The notes under the pieces are model-generated. The model was not told the DNA's origin. It saw only the letters and a list, made by a program, of their open reading frames with translations, and ran no database searches. Both the position numbers and the translations under genes were made by a program. Below are positions 41,440 through 50,200 of a DNA stretch of 64,000 nucleotides, in pieces. The DNA comes from Candidatus Raymondbacteria bacterium RIFOXYA2_FULL_49_16 (lineage in GTDB: Bacteria; Fibrobacterota; OXYB2-FULL-49-7; XYB2-FULL-49-35), in contig MFYT01000073.1 in assembly GCA_001789205.1 (NCBI GenBank), positions 47,452 to 111,451 of the forward strand. The letters run 5' to 3'. Positions within the stretch are counted from its first letter, which is position 1. Every line of letters starts with the position of its first letter.

Positions 41440-43305
41440 TTAATTCGCTTGATCAACTACCCAAGACCAGCCGACGGCGTAGTAAGTTAAACTACCGACT
41501 GGTATCCGGTTTGTAGTATTTATTACCTTTATTCTGAAGATTTGACCTGAAACTAAATTTGCATCATTAGAAGCAATATTAATAATTTCATTATTCGAAT
41601 TTTTACTCACGCAAACTTTTAAATGATTATTTGGAAAAGCGACTAAATCCATGTCTGTCAAATCATTAGTATTCGTTGAGGTATTTGCATTGCTGTTCCA
41701 TGTTAATACAATTCTTAAATGTTTTCCTGCAGGCTTGGTTGTGGGCACCAAACACCAGAAAGAATGGTTGCTGGCACCGGACTGGTACCAACTACCACCG
41801 TAAATCCCAGAAACACAGCTAGTCGTTGCGGAATCGCCATCCTGATTTACATGCGTTGCATTGCGGACAAACAATTCAGCATCATACCCTGAAATAACAC
41901 CTGCTCCGTCCCTTCCGTCAACAAACTGGCTCCATTCCCCTCCATCAACATTCTGTGCTGAAACTAATAAAGCTACCCTAACCCTTTCAGGCCATTCCCA
42001 CCAATAAGAACTATGGCTCTTTAAATTAGCAACAATTCCACTCGTGATTGGAGCGCTGTAACTAGTACCACAATACAAAGCTTCTACACAAGACGCCTCC
42101 ATGCCGATCCCTGTTACAGGAGTGATTCCTGGCGCTACAATATATGGCATCTCTCTGTCTGTATACGAACTCGAATATCTGTTTGCGGGATTTGTGGTTT
42201 CAGTACATAAATCGGAAGGAAAACAATAATGATGATCTGTGTCACAACGTACGTTTCCTATGCTCAAACCATTATATGCCCCCCAGCCCGAGACATAATT
42301 AAACCCATGATTACCAGTACAATTACAAAACATTGTGTATGGATATTGGTTGACAAACCAATCCATGAGAACCTGTTCTGCATCTGTCGGTAAACTATAA
42401 TCCCTGTGATAACTTAAACTGACCGAAGCAATCAGATGATCCTGCATCCATTGGATTCCCGCAGTATTGTAATAAGGCGTATAGAGACCATAATTATAAT
42501 GATGTGTGTAGCAATTTGGAGAAGTCCATTTCATAAAGTGAAAACACCCTTCCGAATGCAGATCTGCGCTTGCCGGTGCGACACCATGGTCCGCTGTAAT
42601 TCGAGTTAATTCAATACATGACAGATACGCATTAGACAATCCGCGTTCATAGGTTGCGCAACAAACACCTGACCCTAATAATGTCATAGTTCCGGTATTA
42701 TACGATTCGGTGACTAAATCATATTGAGGATAACTAGCTGGTTCTGAAACTCTAAATTCGTTAATATGAACAACATCTGAATCGAATGCCAATGCCGATA
42801 ATTTAGCCCAACTATCGTTTACTCTTACAACATAATTATTTGTATCAATTTTATCAAAAGGTACTAATTGTTTATCTCTGATATATTTTAAAATATCAAC
42901 TTGTGGTGCTAACAGATTAATATAATTACGATGTTTATAATCTTCGGATAAATGCGGCAAAGTCTTATCAATGAGAGGGACATCATTATGTCTGAGCACG
43001 ATTTCAACTTTTATGGGATCTTTTAGTAGACCATTTTTATGCTTATATACCATTTCATGGGAAAGAGCGCCATATCTTTTCCTGAATTCCGCCTCATTCT
43101 GTCTTTCAAGCGCCACAACGTCTTCTCCCGTGCTGGTTTTCAGAGCTATTGTTCCTTTCGCCTCATCGTATTCTTTTTCGATGGTTATCGTCTTGTTGAG
43201 ATATTCAAAGGTAGCCGTCTCTGGACTGGTGATTTGTACGGCTTCCGAGACCAGAAAAACGGACAAGACAACAAATAAGACGAACTTCACTTTTCCCTCC
43301 TTCAC
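41440..43305 (-). CDS. Subtilase-like (S8) secreted protein with altered active site
   Basis: The 621-residue product has a signal peptide and a propeptide-like region (about 21-190). The subtilase core is recognised by the Ser box GTSYSAP (S415) and the oxyanion Asn (N332 in CTGNHG). The Asp slot appears to be Glu (ATYERG, E220, in place of VIDTG) and the His box is not clear. There are many Cys and aromatic residues. The C-terminus (from about 500) is a beta-sandwich of P-domain type. It could be an inactive or divergent protease; it lacks a T9SS tail. It is 15 nt upstream of the propeller gene. Confidence 0.65.
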   Translation of the reverse strand: MKEGKVKFVLFVVLSVFLVSEAVQITSPETATFEYLNKTITIEKEYDEAKGTIALKTSTGEDVVALERQNEAEFRKRYGALSHEMVYKHKNGLLKDPIKVEIVLRHNDVPLIDKTLPHLSEDYKHRNYINLLAPQVDILKYIRDKQLVPFDKIDTNNYVVRVNDSWAKLSALAFDSDVVHINEFRVSEPASYPQYDLVTESYNTGTMTLLGSGVCCATYERGLSNAYLSCIELTRITADHGVAPASADLHSEGCFHFMKWTSPNCYTHHYNYGLYTPYYNTAGIQWMQDHLIASVSLSYHRDYSLPTDAEQVLMDWFVNQYPYTMFCNCTGNHGFNYVSGWGAYNGLSIGNVRCDTDHHYCFPSDLCTETTNPANRYSSSYTDREMPYIVAPGITPVTGIGMEASCVEALYCGTSYSAPITSGIVANLKSHSSYWWEWPERVRVALLVSAQNVDGGEWSQFVDGRDGAGVISGYDAELFVRNATHVNQDGDSATTSCVSGIYGGSWYQSGASNHSFWCLVPTTKPAGKHLRIVLTWNSNANTSTNTNDLTDMDLVAFPNNHLKVCVSKNSNNEIINIASNDANLVSGQIFRIKVINTTNRIPVGSLTYYAVGWSWVVDQAN

Positions 43306-43440
43306 TTTTTATCAGTTCTGTTTATGCAAAACAGATTTTCACCATGTAAAATATATTTTAATTTGTCGTATGTCAAGATATAGAATGACATTTATATGTT
43401 TTTTTATCACTTAGTTTTTGTAAAAAAACGCAATTTTTCT

Positions 43441-43725
43441 TTATGATATATCTGATTTGTATCGAATTTGGTGTTTGTTTGATGAACGACAATTATAATT
43501 GAGGTTCTTGAAAATAGTCTCCCATTTTGAAAACGACAGATTGCTGGTAATCATCACACTGCCCCGTTCATATCTGGCGGCGAGCAGTGTGAATAACACT
43601 TCCATTTCTTCACGGCTCTGCTGCACATAGCCGATGTCGTCTATCATGATGACCTCAAAGCGTTTGTTTTTGAGAACGAACCAGATTCTTGCGAAAATAT
43701 ACGCTAGTGTGTGTCCAGAGAAGCT
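43441..43725 (-). pseudogene. IstB-like ATPase fragment (IS21-family remnant)
   Basis: The minus strand reads GHTLAYIFARIWFVLKNKRFEVIMIDDIGY, then RYERGSVMITSNLSFSKWETIF, matching the Walker B and sensor parts of IS21 helper ATPase IstB. The Walker A half, the usual C-terminus and the IstA transposase are missing; an in-frame stop precedes the fragment and the end looks frame-shifted. It is a decayed insertion-sequence remnant beside the AT-rich T9SS genes. Confidence 0.85.
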
Positions 43726-44119
43726 TTCTTAGAGATTTTACAAATTTTTCCCATTTCGGCAAATTATATCATAGTTATTTTACAGCGCATTAACCTTTTA
43801 ACTTAAAGTTTAAGCAAAACTTAGTTAACTTTTTAAATTGTGGTATAAATGTTGCTTCAAGGTAAATGGAGATGGTCTTTTTACGGGTAAAGTCTATTTT
43901 TATCCTAGGAGGAATTTATCTGTTACAAATGTGACACAGGTTACAGATATATAACTATAATTTATTTAAAATTAAGTGGTAATATATGTATTTCATAAAT
44001 ATCTTGACAGCAAATAGGATTTTAGGTTATTTATCCAGAAACAAGACCTATTTTTTGAATGGTTTAATGGTCGGTTTTGTGGATAGCCTAATTTAATGAA
44101 ATATAGGAGGTTAAGGGTT
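43726..44119 (+). promoter_or_regulatory. AT-rich non-coding stretch with possible sigma-54 promoter
   Basis: No gene is seen in these 394 nt. TGG at 43841-43843 and TTGC at 43852-43855 give the GG-N10-GC spacing of a sigma-54 promoter (TGGTATAAATGTTGC). About 50 nt later a free-standing CTAGGAGG looks like a ribosome site but leads to no open frame. It precedes the HTH gene and the following envelope operon by about 265 nt. The promoter call rests on spacing and two dinucleotides only. Confidence 0.35.
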
Positions 44120-44353
44120 ATGGAAAAGTATTTAACAACAGGACAGGTTGCAAAAAACCTCAGGGTCTCCATCTCAACGGTAAAGAGATGGATTGGTTCC
44201 GAGAAGATCCTCTCGGATCGGGTCAACAATTCTAACGGTTGGCGGCTTTTCACTGAAAAGGACCTTGAAAAGCTGAAAGTATACAAGCGGGAAAAACGTA
44301 GAAATGGGAAAAAATTCAATTCCCATACGCTGACACCAGTGGGCAGAGGCTAG
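44120..44353 (+). CDS. Small MerR/excisionase-like HTH protein
   Basis: Starting at 44120 (AGGAGG 9 nt upstream), the 77-residue product has YLTTGQVAKNLRVSISTVKRWI, a MerR-type helix-turn-helix, a wing (SNGWRLFTEKDLEKLKVY) and a basic end. It lies 25 nt before the envelope operon and may regulate it or be cotranscribed. It resembles the DNA-binding part of the receiver-linked protein at 7416-7997. Its target is unknown. Confidence 0.85.
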   Translation: MEKYLTTGQVAKNLRVSISTVKRWIGSEKILSDRVNNSNGWRLFTEKDLEKLKVYKREKRRNGKKFNSHTLTPVGRG

Positions 44354-44378
44354 GATCCTGGCTCCAAAAAGGGACAGT

Positions 44379-45518
44379 ATGAAACAAAGATCCATTAAGA
44401 TGCTTGGGCTGCTCTGCCTGCTTGTACTGCAGCTCCACGGCCAGATAAAACGGTCGCGTGCAGAGGCAATGCCAGGCATTGAAGCATCGAACACCATGGG
44501 CTTCGGCAACATTTACTGCGAGTCCGCGCTTATGTTCCATTACCGGAGCAATGGCGCCTCCCTTTTTGAACCCTACCAGACCATTGGGTTGGGCCTTTCA
44601 CCTTACCTCGACATTTTTGCGGGCGTGGTGCCCTTTGAAAAGAGCATAAAACAGGTTGTGGGAAAGGCTGACGCGCATCTCAAGGCAACGCTTCCGGGCA
44701 ATGATAACCTCCGTATGTTCGGTATTGCCGTGCAGGGCGACCTTGTGCTTTCTTCGGAACAGGACACGGTAAGCGAGGGCCAGAACAAGGAACGGCCCGC
44801 GTTCAAACCGCGGGTTGGCATGACAATAATAGCGGACGCTGATCTCATCAAGAAATACAACAGGTTCCCGTTAAAAATTTACCTGAACTGGTCCTTGTTC
44901 GACAATGACAGGCTGCTGCAGTTCTACACGCAGCAGAGCATACGCGCGGGCGTTGAATACAAGGGGCCAGGCAACACCTATTTCGCGTCGTTCAGGTATG
45001 GTCTCTACAAACGGATTTTCCCGGGAACCGGCGCTGTTGCGGAAACATACGGTGAACGCACCCTCCATTTTATGCCCGGCGTCAGGTTCCGTGTCTTCAA
45101 CTGGCTCGCTGTAAATGCGGCGCTCACCATTGGCCTGACAGCCGCAAAAGCGGCGGGGTCGCCTTTGTATTACGAGAAAATAGGCGTGCGGTTTGGGGCC
45201 GAGTTTCCCCTGTATCACCGGGAGACCAATGCCGAGGCCATCCGCGCCATGATATACCTTGACCAGAAAAAAAGCGAGCTCGAAAAACAGCAGGCAGCGG
45301 CCAGCGGCAATGGAACACCGGCGGGTGGATCGCCTGACTCTGTCGCGGTTGAGAGCGGCCTGCTTGATGATGGGGGCGGGGACGCGGCCGCGGTCCAGGA
45401 CATCAAGAACATACTGGGTAATGACGCCACGCTTTTCGAGCGGCAGAAGAAGATAAAAGAAAAGCGCAAGGAGATCCAGAAGGAACTTGGCAAGATCGAA
45501 GGCCTTCTTGAGGAATAA
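44379..45518 (+). CDS. Outer-membrane barrel-like protein with coiled-coil tail (copy A)
   Basis: The 379-residue product has a signal peptide (LGLLCLLVLQLHGQ) and a beta-rich region to about residue 285 (NTMGFGNIYCESALMFHY, GLGLSPYLDIFAGVVPF, YFASFRYGLYKRIFPG). A low-complexity Gly/Ala linker then leads to a Lys/Glu-rich coiled coil (KKIKEKRKEIQKELGKI). It is followed by a paralogue 11 nt downstream. Barrel plus periplasmic helix would suit an envelope-spanning complex with the TPR and TolQR-like genes. The family is not recognised. Confidence 0.72.
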   Translation: MKQRSIKMLGLLCLLVLQLHGQIKRSRAEAMPGIEASNTMGFGNIYCESALMFHYRSNGASLFEPYQTIGLGLSPYLDIFAGVVPFEKSIKQVVGKADAHLKATLPGNDNLRMFGIAVQGDLVLSSEQDTVSEGQNKERPAFKPRVGMTIIADADLIKKYNRFPLKIYLNWSLFDNDRLLQFYTQQSIRAGVEYKGPGNTYFASFRYGLYKRIFPGTGAVAETYGERTLHFMPGVRFRVFNWLAVNAALTIGLTAAKAAGSPLYYEKIGVRFGAEFPLYHRETNAEAIRAMIYLDQKKSELEKQQAAASGNGTPAGGSPDSVAVESGLLDDGGGDAAAVQDIKNILGNDATLFERQKKIKEKRKEIQKELGKIEGLLEE

Positions 45519-45529
45519 AGGGGTGACGT

Positions 45530-46681
45530 ATGAACTACCGTAATTTTGTTTCCATTCTGGCGTTGTGCGCGGCTTTTTCCACAGGCATGGCGCAGAAACT
45601 CGATCGGGGCGAAGGGCTCTATTTCACCGAAAACTCCGATACGTATGGGGCCGGCAACATTTGGGTCAACGGCCATGGCAGGGCCTTTTATTGGGACAAT
45701 CCCAATGTCGAAACCGGCTTTCCCCTCAAGATTTTTCCCTGTCTGGGTATTGATGCGGGCATACTCCCGTTCATGGACGCGGGTATTTCCGCTGAACTGC
45801 TCAGCTATGGTTTCGCGGTGCCCGGCAATGTGAAGGTGCGCACAAAGTTCACCCTGCCTACCAATACCAAACTGCGGCTTTGGGGCGCGGCGCTTTCCCT
45901 GGCCTACAAAAAGAATTTCCTTGAGACCCCGCCGTCCATAGGCTTCCGCAACCAGGGGGTCGCCTTCTATGCCGAAGGGCTCATGTATCTGGGGAACTCG
46001 CTTGAAATCAAACTGATCGGCGATGCTGATCTTATTGCCTGGAAATCGTTCCTGCCGCTCAAGGCCTTCCTGAATATCGGCTATGCCATGCCTCTTGACC
46101 GGGACTACGCCTTTTTCGACCAGTACACCTTTTCCGCAGGCCTGGCCTATAAAGGGCTGAACACTGATTTTTTTGTCGAATACTCCATGGAAATCCTCAA
46201 TAGTTTTACCAGTCCGCTTAAAGTCGAGTTCACTGACTGGACCTCGACCAAGGTTTTTGAGCACTATTTTTCCGAAAACCCCCTGTACGTTACCCCGGGT
46301 GTGCGCATCCGCTACGACAACGGTCTCACCCTGTTCGCGGCAGCGCCCCTTACGGTAAGCAAGGAGGTGGCGCCTCCTGCGGGTTCGCTCAACAGTGTTA
46401 CGAGAAAACCGGGATACACGGACGGCTTTTCGCCCTTCTACACCAACTGGAAACTTGCGGGGAAAATGAGCTTTCCCATCCGGTTTGTCATGCCAGGATC
46501 GGAGATGATGCGCAAGTTCATGCTTATGAAGAACAAGAAGGAAAAACAGACAATGGACATTGACGAGGAGATAAACCGGAAGCCTGGTCCCGAAGGGCCG
46601 CAGCCCAGCGAGGACGAACAACGGATGCAGGACCTGCAGAAGGAAAAGGAAAATATCACCAAGGACGGGTCGCTCGAATAA
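45530..46681 (+). CDS. Outer-membrane barrel-like protein with acidic/coiled-coil tail (copy B)
   Basis: The 383-residue product shares the layout and motifs of the upstream gene: signal peptide, SDTYGAGNIWVNGHG, FPCLGIDAGILPFMDAG, YKGLNTDFFVEYSMEIL. Its tail (about 335-383) is a charged helix (EKQTMDIDEEINRKPGPEG...MQDLQKEKENI). A duplication of copy A is likely. In the Myxococcus Glt complex, beta-barrel proteins GltA, GltB and GltH occupy a similar place; homology to those is not established. Confidence 0.72.
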   Translation: MNYRNFVSILALCAAFSTGMAQKLDRGEGLYFTENSDTYGAGNIWVNGHGRAFYWDNPNVETGFPLKIFPCLGIDAGILPFMDAGISAELLSYGFAVPGNVKVRTKFTLPTNTKLRLWGAALSLAYKKNFLETPPSIGFRNQGVAFYAEGLMYLGNSLEIKLIGDADLIAWKSFLPLKAFLNIGYAMPLDRDYAFFDQYTFSAGLAYKGLNTDFFVEYSMEILNSFTSPLKVEFTDWTSTKVFEHYFSENPLYVTPGVRIRYDNGLTLFAAAPLTVSKEVAPPAGSLNSVTRKPGYTDGFSPFYTNWKLAGKMSFPIRFVMPGSEMMRKFMLMKNKKEKQTMDIDEEINRKPGPEGPQPSEDEQRMQDLQKEKENITKDGSLE

Positions 46682-46699
46682 CGGGCGCGGAACATATAC

Positions 46700-49600
46700 A
46701 TGACGCGTGTTGCCATACTCATATTTCTGACGGTTCTTCCGCTGCCTTCGTTGGCAGCCTGGGGAAAGAGCGCGCCTCCCTCCGAGGAACTCAAATGGTT
46801 TGAGCTCAAGGGACTCCAGGGCCGTCTCGAGCAGGAATATGACAGGCTTGAAATCGTGGAACGCGAGGTTGACCGCCTCAGGAGCACGGTTGAGGACATT
46901 GGCGCGCTCCGACTCTATCCGGCTTCGTGCACAAACCTCTCCAAGGAGCGCATCCTTTCCCTCGACAAGTCGCTCAAGGAATACCGCAGGCAGGTCACCC
47001 GCTTCAACGATGCGGTGGCAGCGCTTACCAGCGAATTGGGCGACGCCATCGGCATTTTCAAGGAGCTGGTCTACGAAGACCAGGAGCGTACCATGCTCCA
47101 GACTCTTGATGCCGAGAGCAAGGAGCGGGTCAAACGGGTGATTTTGCTCAAGCGGGAGATCAACAACTTGTGGAAAACCTTTAACGTGACGCTCGACAGC
47201 CTTTCCATTGCGGCCGGCATGGCCCTGCCGGAGCGGCAGCGGCAGCAAGAGGGCGATTTTGATTCCGAGTTCTTCGAGGTCCTTTATTCGAACCTGGGCA
47301 TGTCGTCCGACCTCTTTTTCAAGCGGCTCTCGGCGTATAAGGACCATATGCTTTCACGGGCTGATTCAAACGCCATGGCCTTTATGGCGACCGTTGACCT
47401 GAAAAACGCGCGGATCAAGTTCGACCAAGGCAATTTCATTGCCGTGCGGCGCGAGCTCTCCACACTGGTCATCCGTTTCGAAGGCAAGATCAAGCTGTCA
47501 GGCATCTATTTTTACCTGGGCCAGGCGACCCAGGCCCTTGGCAAGTACGCGGACGCGCTATTGGCCTACGCGCAGGTGCGCCCCACCAGCCAGTATTATG
47601 CCAAGGCGCTTCTGAACATTCTCCAGTGCCATCTTGCCCTGCAAAACCACCTTCAAGTCATCTCACTGTTCGAAAAAGAGCAGGAAGTGATCGATAAAAT
47701 CGGCACTCCCAACGAGGCCCTATTTGTCGCCTGCCAAGCCTATTACGCGCTCAAAAATGAGAAGGCGATTGTCGAGGTCTCGGCGCGCGCGCGGAAAAAC
47801 ACCCCACTTTACGAGGGTATTCTCTATGTGCTGGGCCAGTCATACCTTGCGCGGGGAGACCGGGAGACCGCGCAGACCATTTTCGAAAAAATCATTGAGA
47901 TCGCCAGGTCGTACAAGGCGGACCGCCTTTTTGTCGATCGTGCGGCAATGGCCCTGGCGCATCTCGATTTTGAGGCGGGCAACTACCGCCAGGCGCTCAA
48001 ACAATATCTGGTGTTGCTCGACCGCGAGAAGCTCTTTGCCGAAGCGCTTGAAGGCATTGCCTGGTGTTATCTCTACCTGGGTAACTATGAAAAGGCAGAG
48101 ATCGCGCTAAAGAAACTGGTGAATCAGGCGCCGCAGAGCCCCTCGGGTTGCGATGCCCTGCTCACACTCGCCAAGAGCTATCTGAAACAGGCCACCCTGG
48201 AATGGGAAAACCGGAAGGACCTCAAGGCCGACGCTGACCATATCGGCAGGCTGCGGCGTCTCCTCGATAAGCGGCGCGCGTCCGGCGAGGTTGATTCCGC
48301 CAGATACGCGGTCGCCTGCCAGCGGCTGGACCAGATAGAGGTGGAGAGCAAAAAACGCGACGTTTTATCATACGATGACATTAATGCGCTTTATGTCAGG
48401 GCGAACGACATCGGCGCCATGCTGGTACGCAGTTACCGCACTGGTGAATTCATCAAGAGCGCCTCGCAAAACCAGCAGCAGGAGCTTCTGATAAAGTTGC
48501 GCGACCTTTACCTGCGCGTTACAGCGGCCAAAACAGGCATGCTGCAGAAGGATGTCTTCAGGGAGCGCGAGGAACAGTCGCGCGCCCGCGAAACCATCGC
48601 CGCCACTGTTGTCCAGACGCGGCTTTTCCTGGTAAAGACCTTTCTTGAGCGCAGGGAATGGGAAAACGAATACCTCCAGTTTTACATAGGCGAGACCGAC
48701 TCCCGCATCGCCGCCATGCAACGCGACAGCACGCTTTCCGATTCCGCGCGCATCAGCGGGATTGAAAACCTCGTGCGGAGAAAAACCGCCGCTATTGCCG
48801 GCCGCGCGGCTCTCGACGCGTCAGACCGTACGGCCATGATCACTGAGCTGACCGCACTCTCCGGCGAAAACCTGACGGACAAGGAGGAGCAGTTCGTACT
48901 CTACTACCTGGGAGAGCTTTCGTACCAGGCCGCTGACGAAAGTTATGGCAAAAAAGTGACCACCTACGAACAGGCCATGTCCGATTTTAGGAATGGAACG
49001 GTGGCGGAACGGCCCGCGGCGCCGGTCATGGACTATAGCATGGTAAAAGCGTATCTCACAAAACTGATTGAAAAATACCCGGGGTCAGAATTCGGCGACG
49101 GCGCTCTATACTCGCTCACCTTCTGCCACCGGTGGGAGGACAGTACGGCAACGGCCATCTGGTACGCTGAACAACTCGTGAAAAAATATCCGCAGAGCCA
49201 GTACGCGCCCCAGACGTATATGATTATCGGCGAGTATTATTTCGACGAGAACAAGCTGGAAATGGCACTTGCCGCCTATCAGAAAGTGCTCCAGTTCCCC
49301 GAGAGTAAATGGTTTGACAAGGCGCTATATAAGATAGGGTGGGCCTATTACCGGCTCTCAAACTTCGAGAAGACCATCAGCTCATTGTTTTATATAGTCA
49401 ACGAACAGGACGAACTTGCCGAGGGCGGTCTCAACCTCGACGTTTTTGCCAAGAGCCTGCTCACCAAGGAGTCCATCGATTATATCGCCATCAGTTTCGC
49501 CGAGGGCGATACCACGGGCGAGGAGATGGCCGGGCTCAAGCGCGCCCGGCGCTTCGTCGACAAAATCAACAACGAATATATCGGCTCCAAGATCCTGCAT

Positions 49601-50200
49601 AAACTGGGGGACGTCTATCGCGAGCAGCTCAAATATGAGAACGCCATTGCCACCTACAAGGCGCTCCGCGACAAGTATTCCAATTACCGTGAAATGCCGC
49701 GGGTCATGTACAACATAATTGAATGCTACGAACAGCGGGGCGGCGAGAAGGACTTCCAGGCCGCTCTGACGGGCAGGCAGCAGCTGTTCAAGAAATACAA
49801 CCACACCGCCGAATGGAACAAGGCCGTAGGCGATAGCGTCGCTGCTGTGCTGGGCGATAGTTTGGCGGAACAGGCGCTCATTGAGGCGTCGAGTTCGCTG
49901 TATTCGCGGGCGCTTGAAAAGAACAGCAAGGACTTGTATCGTCAGGTGATCGATATGTACTGGGACTATATCAAGACCTATCCGTACAGGGAAAAGGCGG
50001 GGGAGTATCATTACTATATTGCCGAAATCCTTTTTGGCACGGGTGATTATTCTGAGGCCGCGAACCAATATATCACGGTTTCGCGCACCTACCGCGCTTC
50101 CAAGTATTGCGAGACCGCGGCGTGGAACGCGATTGTGGCCGCGCGCCGGCTGCTTGAGGTAGAGGAAAAAGAGGCAAACGGAGGAAACAAGAGCCAGTGA
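46700..50200 (+). CDS. Large exported TPR protein (1166 residues)
   Basis: A signal peptide (residues 1-19) is followed by a coiled coil (about 35-150) and then TPR-like helix pairs through most of the protein, such as ALGKYADALLAYAQVRPTS, AIAWCYLYLGNYEKAEIAL-like and ATAIWYAEQLVKKYPQSQYAPQTYM. Length and repeats resemble the AglT/GltE-type TPR proteins of gliding or Tol-like systems. The stop overlaps the next gene by 4 nt. It probably acts in the periplasm as a scaffold. Confidence 0.85.
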   Translation: MTRVAILIFLTVLPLPSLAAWGKSAPPSEELKWFELKGLQGRLEQEYDRLEIVEREVDRLRSTVEDIGALRLYPASCTNLSKERILSLDKSLKEYRRQVTRFNDAVAALTSELGDAIGIFKELVYEDQERTMLQTLDAESKERVKRVILLKREINNLWKTFNVTLDSLSIAAGMALPERQRQQEGDFDSEFFEVLYSNLGMSSDLFFKRLSAYKDHMLSRADSNAMAFMATVDLKNARIKFDQGNFIAVRRELSTLVIRFEGKIKLSGIYFYLGQATQALGKYADALLAYAQVRPTSQYYAKALLNILQCHLALQNHLQVISLFEKEQEVIDKIGTPNEALFVACQAYYALKNEKAIVEVSARARKNTPLYEGILYVLGQSYLARGDRETAQTIFEKIIEIARSYKADRLFVDRAAMALAHLDFEAGNYRQALKQYLVLLDREKLFAEALEGIAWCYLYLGNYEKAEIALKKLVNQAPQSPSGCDALLTLAKSYLKQATLEWENRKDLKADADHIGRLRRLLDKRRASGEVDSARYAVACQRLDQIEVESKKRDVLSYDDINALYVRANDIGAMLVRSYRTGEFIKSASQNQQQELLIKLRDLYLRVTAAKTGMLQKDVFREREEQSRARETIAATVVQTRLFLVKTFLERREWENEYLQFYIGETDSRIAAMQRDSTLSDSARISGIENLVRRKTAAIAGRAALDASDRTAMITELTALSGENLTDKEEQFVLYYLGELSYQAADESYGKKVTTYEQAMSDFRNGTVAERPAAPVMDYSMVKAYLTKLIEKYPGSEFGDGALYSLTFCHRWEDSTATAIWYAEQLVKKYPQSQYAPQTYMIIGEYYFDENKLEMALAAYQKVLQFPESKWFDKALYKIGWAYYRLSNFEKTISSLFYIVNEQDELAEGGLNLDVFAKSLLTKESIDYIAISFAEGDTTGEEMAGLKRARRFVDKINNEYIGSKILHKLGDVYREQLKYENAIATYKALRDKYSNYREMPRVMYNIIECYEQRGGEKDFQAALTGRQQLFKKYNHTAEWNKAVGDSVAAVLGDSLAEQALIEASSSLYSRALEKNSKDLYRQVIDMYWDYIKTYPYREKAGEYHYYIAEILFGTGDYSEAANQYITVSRTYRASKYCETAAWNAIVAARRLLEVEEKEANGGNKSQ

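Noticed and set aside
43893-43960. Small gene after CTAGGAGG near 43910
   Set aside because: The ribosome-site-like sequence is followed by no start codon with an open frame longer than a few codons.
45215-47347. Long minus-strand open frame of 710 codons
   Set aside because: It runs antisense to the two barrel-like genes and the start of the 1166-residue TPR gene, which have signal peptides, repeats and ribosome sites. Its translation has biased composition typical of a shadow frame.
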